Origin: Rummeliibacillus stabekisii
GTDB lineage: Bacteria; Bacillota; Bacilli; Bacillales_A; Planococcaceae
Assembly: GCF_007988965.1 (NCBI RefSeq)
Contig: NZ_BJVD01000011.1
Location: forward strand, 24,567 to 88,566
Length of the DNA stretch: 64,000 nt
Reading direction: 5' to 3'
Shown here: positions 44,141 through 53,284 of the stretch, piece by piece
How positions within the stretch are numbered: position 1 is the first letter of the stretch
Layout: each line of letters opens with the position of its first letter
The notes under the pieces: generated by a model
Told to the model about the DNA's origin: nothing
Database searches by the model: none
Seen by the model: the letters and a program-made list of their open reading frames with translations, nothing else
Translations under genes and position numbers: made by a program

Positions 44141-44902
44141 TTATTCAATAGTATGTTTCATGGCATTATACATATTGGCTACGTGCTCATCTGACTTATC
44201 TCGTGGCATGCGGAGTCGTTCAACGGAAGAGCCGTACCCGATTTCTTGTTTGCCTTCTTGTAAGTCTTTGAAAATGCCATCTGCAAATTCGTCTAATGGC
44301 TCTCCATTTGTATGCAGTCCGGCACCGCCTAGGTCTGTGTTGACTGCTGGAGGGGCAACTTCAATCACTTCTACACCTGTTTCGGCAAGCTGGTGACGCA
44401 AGCTCATCGTAAAGGAGTGGAATGCTGCTTTTGTAGCTGAATAGATTGGCGCGATAACCATCGGGGTAAAAGCTAACCCAGATGTAATGTTAATAAAAGT
44501 GGCTTCTTCTTTTTTAGCAAAATAGGGTGCAAAAAGCATCGTTATATGGAATGGCGCTTCAATGTTGGTCGTAATTTCTTGATTGAAATAAGCCCAATCG
44601 TTCTTTGCATCTGCTTTTAATATGTTAAAACGTTGTTGCATTCCTGCGTTGTTCACTAACACATTCACTTCGGGATAGTTTTCTGTTACCCATTCGAATA
44701 GGGAAATGCGCTCAGATTCACTGCTTACATCGCTTTGATGAATGATCAGCTCTGGAAATTTTTCTTTTGCCTGCTGAAGAACATTTTCTCTCCGTCCTGT
44801 AACGATCACTTTGTTTCCTGCTTTTAAAAATCTTTCTGCAAAAGCTAAGCCAATTCCAGAACTTCCGCCTGTGATAAGGATTGTATTTCCTGAAAGTTTC
44901 AT
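44141..44902 (-). CDS. SDR family oxidoreductase (DltE-like)
   Basis: 253 residues. TGGSSGIGLAFAERF for cofactor binding, NNAG in VLVNNAGMQQ, Ser in INITSGLAF and YSATKAAFHSF with Tyr and Lys. GRR after the second strand suggests NADP. Similar to DltE-type SDRs of Firmicutes; the substrate is unknown and no dlt genes are near. Start at the Met with AAAAGAGGAA before it; 48 codons of open frame upstream are not used. Confidence 0.87.
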   Translation of the reverse strand: MKLSGNTILITGGSSGIGLAFAERFLKAGNKVIVTGRRENVLQQAKEKFPELIIHQSDVSSESERISLFEWVTENYPEVNVLVNNAGMQQRFNILKADAKNDWAYFNQEITTNIEAPFHITMLFAPYFAKKEEATFINITSGLAFTPMVIAPIYSATKAAFHSFTMSLRHQLAETGVEVIEVAPPAVNTDLGGAGLHTNGEPLDEFADGIFKDLQEGKQEIGYGSSVERLRMPRDKSDEHVANMYNAMKHTIE

Positions 44903-45304
44903 TTTAATTCCTCTTTTCTCATCAGATGGAGGTGAAAACATCCATTTTGTATTGTTTGCTAATAGTGCCCCAAACTTTGCTACAAGGCTAATGATAGTAT
45001 ATCCCACTTTTCCCCTACAAATAGTGGTTAAAACGGCTAAGCACATGATTTTCCTGACAGGAGAAAGGAGTCATTTTTGTAGATATAAGGTGTAGTGACT
45101 ATTAAACATAAAATAAATAGGTTTATGACTCTCTTAATATAAGAAAAATGATGCTTTTGATGTATAATGACACCAGATATCTGATTTATATTTAATTGGC
45201 TTCTGATTATGTGTAATGTTTATATGAATAAAGGGAAAATGCCTCTCTATTAGATTGTTTAATGATCTGCCAATGCAAGGCTATAATTAAAAAGGAGATT
45301 AAAA
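44903..45304. other. Intergenic region without recognisable features
   Basis: AT-rich sequence between the divergent SDR and GNAT genes, presumably holding both promoters. I see no gene or strong repeat. Confidence 0.4.
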
Positions 45305-45853
45305 ATGAATAAAAGCTTATTTCATCAATTAGAAGGTAGTGCTATTTGTTTTAAACCATTAGATTTAAAGGACACTGAAGCTATATTTCACTTTGCTTCG
45401 GATGAAGATGTTTCTAAATTTATTGGTTGGGATAGGATGAAGGATGTTGAAGAGACAGAAAAATTTATTGAATTAATGCAAGGACGGGAAATTTCAGGCA
45501 CACACCTGTACGCCTCTATTGTTTTGAAAACTACTAAAGAAATTATAGGTACAGCTATGATTTTTAATTTTGATCAAGAAGCAAATCATGCTGAGGTGGG
45601 TTATGTATTCGATAAAAAACATTGGGGCAAGGGATATGGTACAGAGTGTGTAGAATTAATGAGCAATTTTGCGTTTGAAACCCTTCAATTACATAAATTA
45701 TATGCGAAAGTGGTAGATGCAAATATTAGCTCGGCTCGTATATTAGAAAAGAATGGTTTTAAGTTAGAAGGGCAATTAGCAGATCACTATTTTATAGATA
45801 ATAGATATTATGATGCATTGTTTTGGGGGAAAATCCAGTATGAAAATCATTAG
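45305..45853 (+). CDS. GNAT family N-acetyltransferase (RimJ/RimL type)
   Basis: 182 residues. The acetyl-CoA loop is GYVFDKKHWGKGYGTE, followed by the typical LHKLYAKVVDANISSARILEKNGF (in pieces). Such enzymes acetylate protein N-termini or small amines. AAAAGGAG precedes the ATG. Monocistronic with a terminator after it. Confidence 0.88.
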   Translation: MNKSLFHQLEGSAICFKPLDLKDTEAIFHFASDEDVSKFIGWDRMKDVEETEKFIELMQGREISGTHLYASIVLKTTKEIIGTAMIFNFDQEANHAEVGYVFDKKHWGKGYGTECVELMSNFAFETLQLHKLYAKVVDANISSARILEKNGFKLEGQLADHYFIDNRYYDALFWGKIQYENH

Positions 45854-45942
45854 AATCAAAAAAATATTGGATGGAAGGATTCCTTTTATTGTCCATTGTT
45901 CTAGTGACCATCTTTATCCTTAGCTTTTTCCTTACGCATATA

Positions 45943-45970
45943 AAAAAACGGCATTGGCCGTTTTTTTTTG
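45943..45970. terminator. Bidirectional terminator
   Basis: AAAACGGC-ATTG-GCCGTTTT with long A and T runs, between GNAT and the converging AraC-type gene. Confidence 0.75.
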
Positions 45971-45982
45971 TTGTTTTTTGCC

Positions 45983-47443
45983 TCAATGTTTTTTCCGATA
46001 CCGTATAGGCGAAATACTTGTGTATGCCTTGAATGTTTTAGTAAAGTAATTCGGATCATCAAAGCCATTTAACCTGGCTACTTCGCTGATGGGCAAGGTG
46101 GTTTCTTTTAATGTTTTTTGGGCTTGTTGAATGCGATGATGTTGTAAGTAGCGTTTGAACGGTATACCATGGTGTTTACTAAAAATGCTGCTCAAATAGT
46201 TAGAGGTAATCCCTAACTCATTCGCCGTCTCAAGTAAAGACAACGATTTATTCTTATATTGTTCTTTAATGATGTCTGCGGCCAATTCAGCATAATTCAC
46301 TTTTAGTTCCACTTTTGCATGGGCCACATGCTTCATTAAAGTTTGTGTATATAGAATGATTTCCTGAATAATCGTATAGAGAATAGGATATTCCAAAATA
46401 ATGTGAAATAACTTCCGATAATTCTCTTCTAATGAAGCGTTTTGATGTAAGTGGTATTTGAGCATAAAACGTCGTATTTGTGCCAAAACACTAGTAAGGT
46501 GAATGCGAATTGGCTCTTCCTCAAAATAGGAACCTTGGGCCGATAAACGGTAGAGAAACTCTTTAATTGGATGTATATCATAATCTTCTAAACTCTGTAT
46601 CCAGAGCTGCTGTTCATCAGGAGTTAAGATAGGATCGAAAGGTTCTGGAGTATGTTTCTTGCTTACATAAAATAGATTTTCAAAGCCTTTATAGAATCTC
46701 TGATTTAATGTTTTCTTTGTCGCTATATAAGCTTCGTTCAACTGAACAGGACTTCCATCATAGACCGCTATATTAATATAATTGCCGCTCCACATATGCC
46801 ATTCGCGGATTAAGGAAATGGCCTTCTTTTCAAATTGGGATGTGTCCACATCACCTGAGATACAAACGATACGTTCTGATAATGGATGGATATCTATTTT
46901 TTCAAAAATGGAGGAATCCTTTAACCACTCATAAAGAATGATTAAATCTTTTTGGTGCTCGGGCTCAATTAAGAAAAATTGCTGATTTTCCATAGGATAC
47001 GTAAACTTACTATTTAAGAATAACTCCATATAGAAATCAGTAGTGAGTTCCTCATTTTCAGTGAAACTAGCTTTCTTAGCCTGATCTTTAGTTACGGAAA
47101 GAATGAAATGCTTCAAAGAATCCAAATCGACTGGCTTGATGAAAAAATGAGTTACTTGCATTTGAATGGCCTTTAAAGCATGTTGGAAGAGGGGCTCCGA
47201 TGCAATCGCAAAGCTCTCTATCCCTTCATTCCTGGCTAATTTAAAGAAAGAAATTTCATGTTGATGCTTAATTAATTCAATTTCAACTATTATAAAATCG
47301 GGTCGTATTTCTTTGTATAGCTGAAGGAGTTGTTCAATATCTTCTAAAATATAGATGTCGACATTTTTAAATAAGTAAGATTTCAAGTACCATTCTAAAC
47401 CCTTAGCTTCAGAATGATCTCGATCCACAATGAAAATCCTCAT
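45983..47443 (-). CDS. AraC-type response regulator (YesN-like)
   Basis: 486 residues. Residues 1-120 form a receiver-like domain (FIVDRDHSE, IRPDFIIVEIELI, FFIKPVDLDSL). At the phosphoacceptor place there is Glu (IVEIE) instead of Asp, so ordinary phosphorylation is doubtful. A long middle region follows, then an AraC double HTH at 385-486 (SLLETANELGITSNYLSSIF, LPISEVARLNGFDDPNYFTKTF). No histidine kinase lies nearby. It is divergent from yjiH-hutU with 155 bp between, so it probably controls them. Confidence 0.85.
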   Translation of the reverse strand: MRIFIVDRDHSEAKGLEWYLKSYLFKNVDIYILEDIEQLLQLYKEIRPDFIIVEIELIKHQHEISFFKLARNEGIESFAIASEPLFQHALKAIQMQVTHFFIKPVDLDSLKHFILSVTKDQAKKASFTENEELTTDFYMELFLNSKFTYPMENQQFFLIEPEHQKDLIILYEWLKDSSIFEKIDIHPLSERIVCISGDVDTSQFEKKAISLIREWHMWSGNYINIAVYDGSPVQLNEAYIATKKTLNQRFYKGFENLFYVSKKHTPEPFDPILTPDEQQLWIQSLEDYDIHPIKEFLYRLSAQGSYFEEEPIRIHLTSVLAQIRRFMLKYHLHQNASLEENYRKLFHIILEYPILYTIIQEIILYTQTLMKHVAHAKVELKVNYAELAADIIKEQYKNKSLSLLETANELGITSNYLSSIFSKHHGIPFKRYLQHHRIQQAQKTLKETTLPISEVARLNGFDDPNYFTKTFKAYTSISPIRYRKKH

Positions 47444-47598
47444 TAATTCCTCCTTATAAAAGTACAGAATAGTATATTAATTCTATTATACAAACTAAAT
47501 AGTTAAAAAAACATATAAAATTCCTTTTTTCTCTATCTAAATTCCATATTTTTAGAAAACAAAAAATATTATGATATTTTATAGAGAGGGGATGTACT

Positions 47599-48978
47599 AT
47601 GGCTGATAAAATAGAAGAACTACCTGTAGAGTATGTAGAGGGCGCCAATAATAGTGATGGGCAATCTTCAGGCTATCCAAAAAGCTCAAATAATACGCTA
47701 ACTACAGTGAAGATGATTGTCTGTAGTTTAATTGGTATCTTTAGTTTTTTTGTAACGTTTGAATGGAGAGGCAAGTCCTCAATTCTCATTGATCATATTG
47801 TAAGTTTTTTATCCACATCATTTCCAACATTGATTACAGTCTATATTTCGATTCTGCTTGTAGCAGGTGCATTGATGCCATTTAAAAATAAGAGCTGGAA
47901 AAAGGATGTTGTCAGCCGGATTTTATCTATATTTAAACTGGCTGGATTAGTTGTGGGAATTATGCTCATTGCTGGAGTAGGCCCCGCTTGGCTATTCGCT
48001 CCAGATGTCGGTCCTTTTTTAATGGACAAATTAATAAAGCCGGTGGGTGTATTAATTCCGATAGGTTCTATCTTTTTAGCTCTATTGGTTAGCTATGGCT
48101 TGTTAGAATTTATCGGTGTTTTTATGCAGCCATTTATGAAACCCATTTTCCGTACACCAGGTCGCTCTGCTGTTGACGCTGTAGCCTCCTTTGTGGGTAG
48201 CTACTCGGTCGGACTATTATTAACAAATCGTGTTTTCAAGCAAGGCAAGTATACGATTCGTGAAGCAGCAATCATTGCAACAGGTTTTTCAACAGTATCG
48301 GTTACCTTTATGGTGGTGATGGCTAATACGCTTGATATTATGGGACACTGGAGCGAATTCTTTTGGATTTCACTCGTCATCACATTTATTGTCACAGCAA
48401 TAACAGCTCGTATTTATCCTCTTAATCGAATGAAGGATGAGTATCTGGAGGGAGCAACGCCTGATCCTGAGATTCGAGTAAAAGGAAAGCGGTTACAAAC
48501 CGCATATCATGAAGCTTTAAACACCGTGGGAAAGAACCCTCCATTCCTAAAGAATCTATATCTTCATTTAAAAGATGGGCTTGTTATGGCGATGGGTGTA
48601 ATCCCTTCTATTCTTTCCATTGGTTTACTAGGGATTGTGTTGGCACTGTATACACCAATCTTTGATTATATTGGTTATATCTTTGCACCGTTTACGTATT
48701 TATTGCAATTGCCAGAGCCTTTGTTGACTGCTAAGGCATTGTCATTATCTATTACGGAAATTTTCTTGCCATCGTTGTTAGTCACAAAAGCATTACTCAT
48801 AACGAAATTTATTGTAGCGACTGTTTCAGTGTCAGCTATTTTATTCTTCTCGGCAGTCATACCTTTAATTTTGTCGACAGAAATTCCATTATCGATTCGT
48901 GATTTAATCATTATTTGGTTCGAGCGAGTTGTTCTGACATTAATACTCGTTACACCAGTTGCATTTTTCTTATTCTAA
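47599..48978 (+). CDS. YjiH family membrane protein (nucleoside-recognition/GATE domain)
   Basis: 459 residues with about ten membrane helices. The GATE-type segments are visible in GRSAVDAVASFVGSYSVGLL and IREAAIIATGFSTVSVTFMV. YjiH proteins are presumed transporters. Here it is 22 bp upstream of hutU, so it most likely imports urocanate or histidine (inference). GAGGGG lies seven bases before the ATG. Confidence 0.82.
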   Translation: MADKIEELPVEYVEGANNSDGQSSGYPKSSNNTLTTVKMIVCSLIGIFSFFVTFEWRGKSSILIDHIVSFLSTSFPTLITVYISILLVAGALMPFKNKSWKKDVVSRILSIFKLAGLVVGIMLIAGVGPAWLFAPDVGPFLMDKLIKPVGVLIPIGSIFLALLVSYGLLEFIGVFMQPFMKPIFRTPGRSAVDAVASFVGSYSVGLLLTNRVFKQGKYTIREAAIIATGFSTVSVTFMVVMANTLDIMGHWSEFFWISLVITFIVTAITARIYPLNRMKDEYLEGATPDPEIRVKGKRLQTAYHEALNTVGKNPPFLKNLYLHLKDGLVMAMGVIPSILSIGLLGIVLALYTPIFDYIGYIFAPFTYLLQLPEPLLTAKALSLSITEIFLPSLLVTKALLITKFIVATVSVSAILFFSAVIPLILSTEIPLSIRDLIIIWFERVVLTLILVTPVAFFLF

Positions 48979-49000
48979 ACTTTTAAAGGAGAGATAAACC

Positions 49001-50668
49001 ATGATTCAAACAAAAACTATTCAAGCACCAAGAGGAAATCAATTATCTTGTAAAGGTTGGGAGCAAGAAGCAGCCATGCGTATGCTGATGAATAACCTTG
49101 ATCCCGAAGTGGCAGAAAACCCAAATGAATTAGTGGTGTACGGTGGCATCGGGAAGGCCGCGCGAAATTGGGAATGTTATGAACAAATTATTGCTTCTTT
49201 AAAGGAACTAGAAAATGATGAAACATTGCTTGTCCAATCTGGTAAGCCTGTTGCGGTTTTCCGTACGCACGAAAATGCTCCGCGGGTATTAATCGCCAAT
49301 TCGAATTTAGTTCCAGCATGGGCAAACTGGGATCATTTCTATGAGTTAGAGGAACGCAACCTTATGATGTATGGCCAAATGACAGCAGGCAGTTGGATCT
49401 ATATAGGTGCACAAGGTATTTTACAAGGAACATATTTAAGCTTTGTAGAAGCAGCCAAAAAAGTATTTGGTTCACCTGATTTAAGAGGCAGATTTATTTT
49501 GACTGGCGGTATGGGAGGAATGAGTGGTGCACAGCCGCTTGCTGGGAAAATGGCGGGTGCTGTTATTTTAGTCGTAGAGGTAGATCGTAAACGTATTGAA
49601 CGTAAAATAAAAGAAGGCTACTGTGACTACTTGGTTGAAACAGTAGACGAAGCACTTGCTTTAGTCGATGAATTGCGTGAAAAAAATGAGCCGGCATCCA
49701 TCGGTCTAGTAGGTAACTGTGCGGACGTGAACAGAGAGTTGTTAGATCGCGGAGTCATCCCGGACATTGTAACGGACCAAACATCGGCGCATGACCCTAT
49801 TAATGGATATGTACCGAATAAAATGAGTTTAGAGGAAGCTCTTATCTTGCGTCAAGAAGATCCAAAAGCCTATGAAAAATTGGCAAAGCAAACAATGGCT
49901 GTCCATGTCCAAACAATGCTTGATTTCCAAGAAGCGGGGGCAGAAGTATTTGACTACGGCAATAACATTCGAGCTTATGCAAAAGAAATGGGCGTAAAAA
50001 ATGCGTTTGATTTCCCTGGCTTCGTACCTGCTTACATCCGTCCATTGTTCTGTGAGGGCAAAGGTCCTTTCCGCTGGGCCGCATTATCGGGGAATCCAGA
50101 GGATATTTATAAAACAGATGCACTGGCAAAAGAAATGTTTGCAGAAGATGAAGGCTTAACCAACTGGATTGATATGGCGCAAAAAATGGTGAAGTGGCAA
50201 GGACTACCAGCTCGTATTTGCTGGCTAGGCTATGGCGATCGTCATCGTTTCGCTCTAAAAGTAAATGAAATGGTAGCAAGCGGGGAGTTGAGCGGTCCAA
50301 TCGTATTTGGTCGTGATCACCTGGATTCTGGATCTGTTGCTTCTCCAAATCGTGAAACAGAAGGTATGAAGGACGGCTCGGATGCAGTGTCAGATTGGCC
50401 AATTTTAAATGCGTTAATTAATACGGCTGGAGGAGCAAGCTGGGTAAGCGTACACCATGGCGGTGGTGTTGGCATGGGTTATTCACAGCATGCTGGCCAA
50501 GTACTCGTAGCGGATGGTTCTAAATTAGCTGGGGACAAAATTAATCGAGTGTTGATTTCAGATCCTGGAATGGGCGTTGTTCGCCACGCAGATGCGGGTT
50601 ACGATATCGCCATCCAAACGGCGAAAGAAAAAAATGTACACATCCCGATGCTAAATAAAAAGGGATAA
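49001..50668 (+). CDS. hutU: Urocanate hydratase HutU
   Basis: A 555-residue cytoplasmic enzyme of histidine degradation, adding water to urocanate with tightly bound NAD. Full family length. Recognisable parts: [29 protein letters not shown] for NAD binding, and [15 protein letters not shown] with the conserved Cys near residue 410, then the [15 protein letters not shown] region. AAAGGAGAG precedes the ATG. Unusually hutH, hutI and hutG are not adjacent; only the YjiH transporter is. Confidence 0.96.
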   Translation: MIQTKTIQAPRGNQLSCKGWEQEAAMRMLMNNLDPEVAENPNELVVYGGIGKAARNWECYEQIIASLKELENDETLLVQSGKPVAVFRTHENAPRVLIANSNLVPAWANWDHFYELEERNLMMYGQMTAGSWIYIGAQGILQGTYLSFVEAAKKVFGSPDLRGRFILTGGMGGMSGAQPLAGKMAGAVILVVEVDRKRIERKIKEGYCDYLVETVDEALALVDELREKNEPASIGLVGNCADVNRELLDRGVIPDIVTDQTSAHDPINGYVPNKMSLEEALILRQEDPKAYEKLAKQTMAVHVQTMLDFQEAGAEVFDYGNNIRAYAKEMGVKNAFDFPGFVPAYIRPLFCEGKGPFRWAALSGNPEDIYKTDALAKEMFAEDEGLTNWIDMAQKMVKWQGLPARICWLGYGDRHRFALKVNEMVASGELSGPIVFGRDHLDSGSVASPNRETEGMKDGSDAVSDWPILNALINTAGGASWVSVHHGGGVGMGYSQHAGQVLVADGSKLAGDKINRVLISDPGMGVVRHADAGYDIAIQTAKEKNVHIPMLNKKG

Positions 50669-50686
50669 AAAGATAGCTAGATAATA

Positions 50687-50721
50687 AAAGGCAATGCAGA
50701 AAAATCTGCACTGCCTTTTTT
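50687..50721 (+). terminator. Rho-independent terminator
   Basis: AAAGGCA-TGCAGA/TCTGCA-TGCCTTT with one mismatch and a T-run, after hutU. Confidence 0.75.
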
Positions 50722-50895
50722 GATGAAATAAATTACCTAATGAATGAAATATATGTTTGACTATATGGTTACTATACACCTTAGGATATAAGTAAGGAGA
50801 ATAATAAGTAAGTAACTAGGGAAATGGCTTGGCTATTTTAAAAGCAACAAACATTTTAGAAATTGAATGAAAAAGGAGATAGAAGAGGGAATTTT

Positions 50896-52119
50896 ATGGT
50901 GAAATCAATGAAAGATCAAAAAATGGTTATTGTTATATTGTTAAGTAATATTTTTATCGCATTTCTTGGAGTTGGATTGATTATTCCAGTCATGCCATCA
51001 TTCATGAATTACATGCATTTGTCAGGTGGTTCTATGGGAACCCTCGTAGCCGTGTTTGCGGTATCGCAATTGATTGTTTCGCCTTTTGCAGGTAGGTGGG
51101 TTGATAATCTGGGAAGAAAAATCATGATTGTTTCAGGTTTATTTATTTTCAGTTTATCAGAGCTTATTTTTGGATTAGGAACGAACATCTTCATTTTATA
51201 TATATCAAGAGCATTGGGCGGCATTAGTGCGGCATTTATTATGCCTGCTGTTACAGCCTATATAGCGGATATTACAAGTCTTGAGGAAAGACCAAAAGCA
51301 ATGGGCTATGTGTCAGCTGCGATTAGTACTGGATTTATTATTGGACCGGGTATTGGTGGATTTATTGCTGATATGGGCATTCGTATGCCATTCTTCTTTG
51401 CTGCAGCGATCGCACTCCTCGCAGCCATTTCTTCAACCTTCATATTAAAGGAACCCATATCAAAAGAAGAACGCAAAATAAATTTATCAAAGGGTAAAGA
51501 GACTACATTCTTTAAAGATTTAAAGGAATCAGTCAAGCCGATTTACTTAGTTGCATTTATTATTGTCTTCGTTTTGGCGTTTGGCTTATCAGCCTATGAA
51601 ACCATTTTTAGCTTGTTCTCAGATCATAAATTCGGTTTTACAGCTAAGGATATTGCAACGATTATTACGCTTAGCTCAATTGTCGCTGTCATCGTACAAA
51701 TCGTGCTATTTGGAAAACTGGTTGAGAAACTCGGAGAAAAAGGGCTGATCCAGCTTTGTTTAATCGTAGGTGCTATTTTAGCCTTCGTTTCTACTATGAT
51801 TTCTGGATTTATAACCGTCCTAATTGTCACTTGTATCATATTCCTAGCCTTTGATTTACTGCGTCCAGCATTAACTACGTCTTTATCTAAAGCGGCGGGC
51901 AATCAACAAGGGTTTGTCGCTGGGATGAACTCGACGTATACTAGTCTAGGGAATATCTTTGGCCCCGCGCTAGGAGGCTTCTTATTCGACATCAACATTA
52001 ACTTCCCATATATTATCGCAGGTATATTTATGCTGATAGGCTTAGCCTTTACGTTGATATGGAAAAGTAAGAGAGTGGAAGAAGTATCAAATGAGTCTGG
52101 ATTGAAAGAAGCCAAATAA
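50896..52119 (+). CDS. MFS multidrug transporter (NorA/Blt-like, 12 helices)
   Basis: 407 residues. Motif A is GRWVDNLGRKIMIVSGL, motif C is GFIIGPGIGGFIAD, and the start VIVILLSNIFIAFLGVGLI is typical of Bmr/Blt/NorA pumps for hydrophobic cations and quinolones. The chosen ATG has GAGGG six bases before it; a TTG 11 codons earlier has no site. Monocistronic, ends at a terminator. Confidence 0.87.
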   Translation: MVKSMKDQKMVIVILLSNIFIAFLGVGLIIPVMPSFMNYMHLSGGSMGTLVAVFAVSQLIVSPFAGRWVDNLGRKIMIVSGLFIFSLSELIFGLGTNIFILYISRALGGISAAFIMPAVTAYIADITSLEERPKAMGYVSAAISTGFIIGPGIGGFIADMGIRMPFFFAAAIALLAAISSTFILKEPISKEERKINLSKGKETTFFKDLKESVKPIYLVAFIIVFVLAFGLSAYETIFSLFSDHKFGFTAKDIATIITLSSIVAVIVQIVLFGKLVEKLGEKGLIQLCLIVGAILAFVSTMISGFITVLIVTCIIFLAFDLLRPALTTSLSKAAGNQQGFVAGMNSTYTSLGNIFGPALGGFLFDININFPYIIAGIFMLIGLAFTLIWKSKRVEEVSNESGLKEAK

Positions 52120-52213
52120 AAAGCTAAAATCAAGTCTCGACTATACGTAGTGAGTGCCTTTGCCAATTACGAAGGTTAATAAATACCAAATTCAACACTT
52201 AAATAGATTTTTT

Positions 52214-52241
52214 AAGCCCCCTAACTGTAGGGGGCTTTTTT
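52214..52241. terminator. Rho-independent terminator
   Basis: AAGCCCCCTA/TAGGGGGCTT stem then Ts; shared by the converging MFS and LysR genes. Confidence 0.8.
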
Positions 52242-52262
52242 ATTTAGCATAGTGCTAAGATT

Positions 52263-53162
52263 TCAATCCTTTTTAAGCCTAGTAGACAAAACGTTAAAAT
52301 AGTCTTTCACAAATTCTCTAAATTGCTGTGCAGTCTCTGACAGATAGTTGCTTTTAGACCAAGCTAGCCCAATTGTCCGTAGACAATGAGGCTCTGTGAT
52401 GCGAAGGCTATGTGGGAATTGACCAAATTGATGAAGCAAAGTCATTTCTGGAATAAAGGCAATGCCTAATCCTTGTTTCACCAAGTCACCAATAACCGTA
52501 GGATCATCACCTTCAAAGGCGATATGAGGAGTAAACCCTGCTTCGTAGCAAAACTGGTCCGTTAAATTACGGAATCCATAGCCAGTATGCATTTGTATAA
52601 AGGATTCATTTTTTGCTTCCTCTAGTTTAATCGTATCTCGATTAGAAAAAGGATGCCCGGGTGGTACGATGAGATAGACTTCTTCCGTGATCAGCGGTTC
52701 CCATACGATATCTGGGGCGTCGATAGGAATGGAAGATAGGCAATAATCGATTTTCCCTTCCACTAATTGTCCCTTTACGAAAGAGGAAGGCTGTAGAAAC
52801 TGCTGGAATTTTACATTCGGATAATGAGATAAAAAGCTCTTTAGAAGATCAGGCAGAACGCGTGGAATCGTAACAGCCAGTGTAATCTTGCTTTCCTGCT
52901 GATTGGAGAGCTCTAAAATTTCCTTCCTCCCTTCATTTAACTCCAAAAATACTCTATCAACCCGTTTTAAAAACAACTTCCCAAACTCATTTAATTTGAT
53001 CTGACGATGTTCTCTGTTAAATAGAGGTGCACCCAAATCTTCTTCCAATCTTGATATCGTTTTACTGAGAGAGGGCTGGGCAATCTGCAGCTTTTTGGCC
53101 GCTTTTGTCATATGCTCTAGCCTTGCAACAGTCTGGAAATAATGTAGCTGTAATAGTTCCAA
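52263..53162 (-). CDS. LysR family transcriptional regulator
   Basis: About 299 residues. N-terminal HTH: LQLHYFQTVARLEHMTKAA and QIAQPSLSKTISRLEEDLG. The C-terminal periplasmic-binding-like domain senses a small effector. The TTG start (MELLQLHYF) has AAAGGA nine bases before it and gives the usual LysR length; the ATG 13 codons upstream lacks a site. Divergent from the YhgE/Pip gene, which is probably its target. Confidence 0.87.
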   Translation of the reverse strand: MELLQLHYFQTVARLEHMTKAAKKLQIAQPSLSKTISRLEEDLGAPLFNREHRQIKLNEFGKLFLKRVDRVFLELNEGRKEILELSNQQESKITLAVTIPRVLPDLLKSFLSHYPNVKFQQFLQPSSFVKGQLVEGKIDYCLSSIPIDAPDIVWEPLITEEVYLIVPPGHPFSNRDTIKLEEAKNESFIQMHTGYGFRNLTDQFCYEAGFTPHIAFEGDDPTVIGDLVKQGLGIAFIPEMTLLHQFGQFPHSLRITEPHCLRTIGLAWSKSNYLSETAQQFREFVKDYFNVLSTRLKKD

Positions 53163-53284
53163 AGATGGTAGTCCTTTCGTATATAGATTTGAAGCTATCA
53201 TTTTATAATTAATAATGTATTATACAACATGCATAAAAGTAATTACTATAAGTAAGGTGAAAAAAATTGAGGATGTGATAATAC

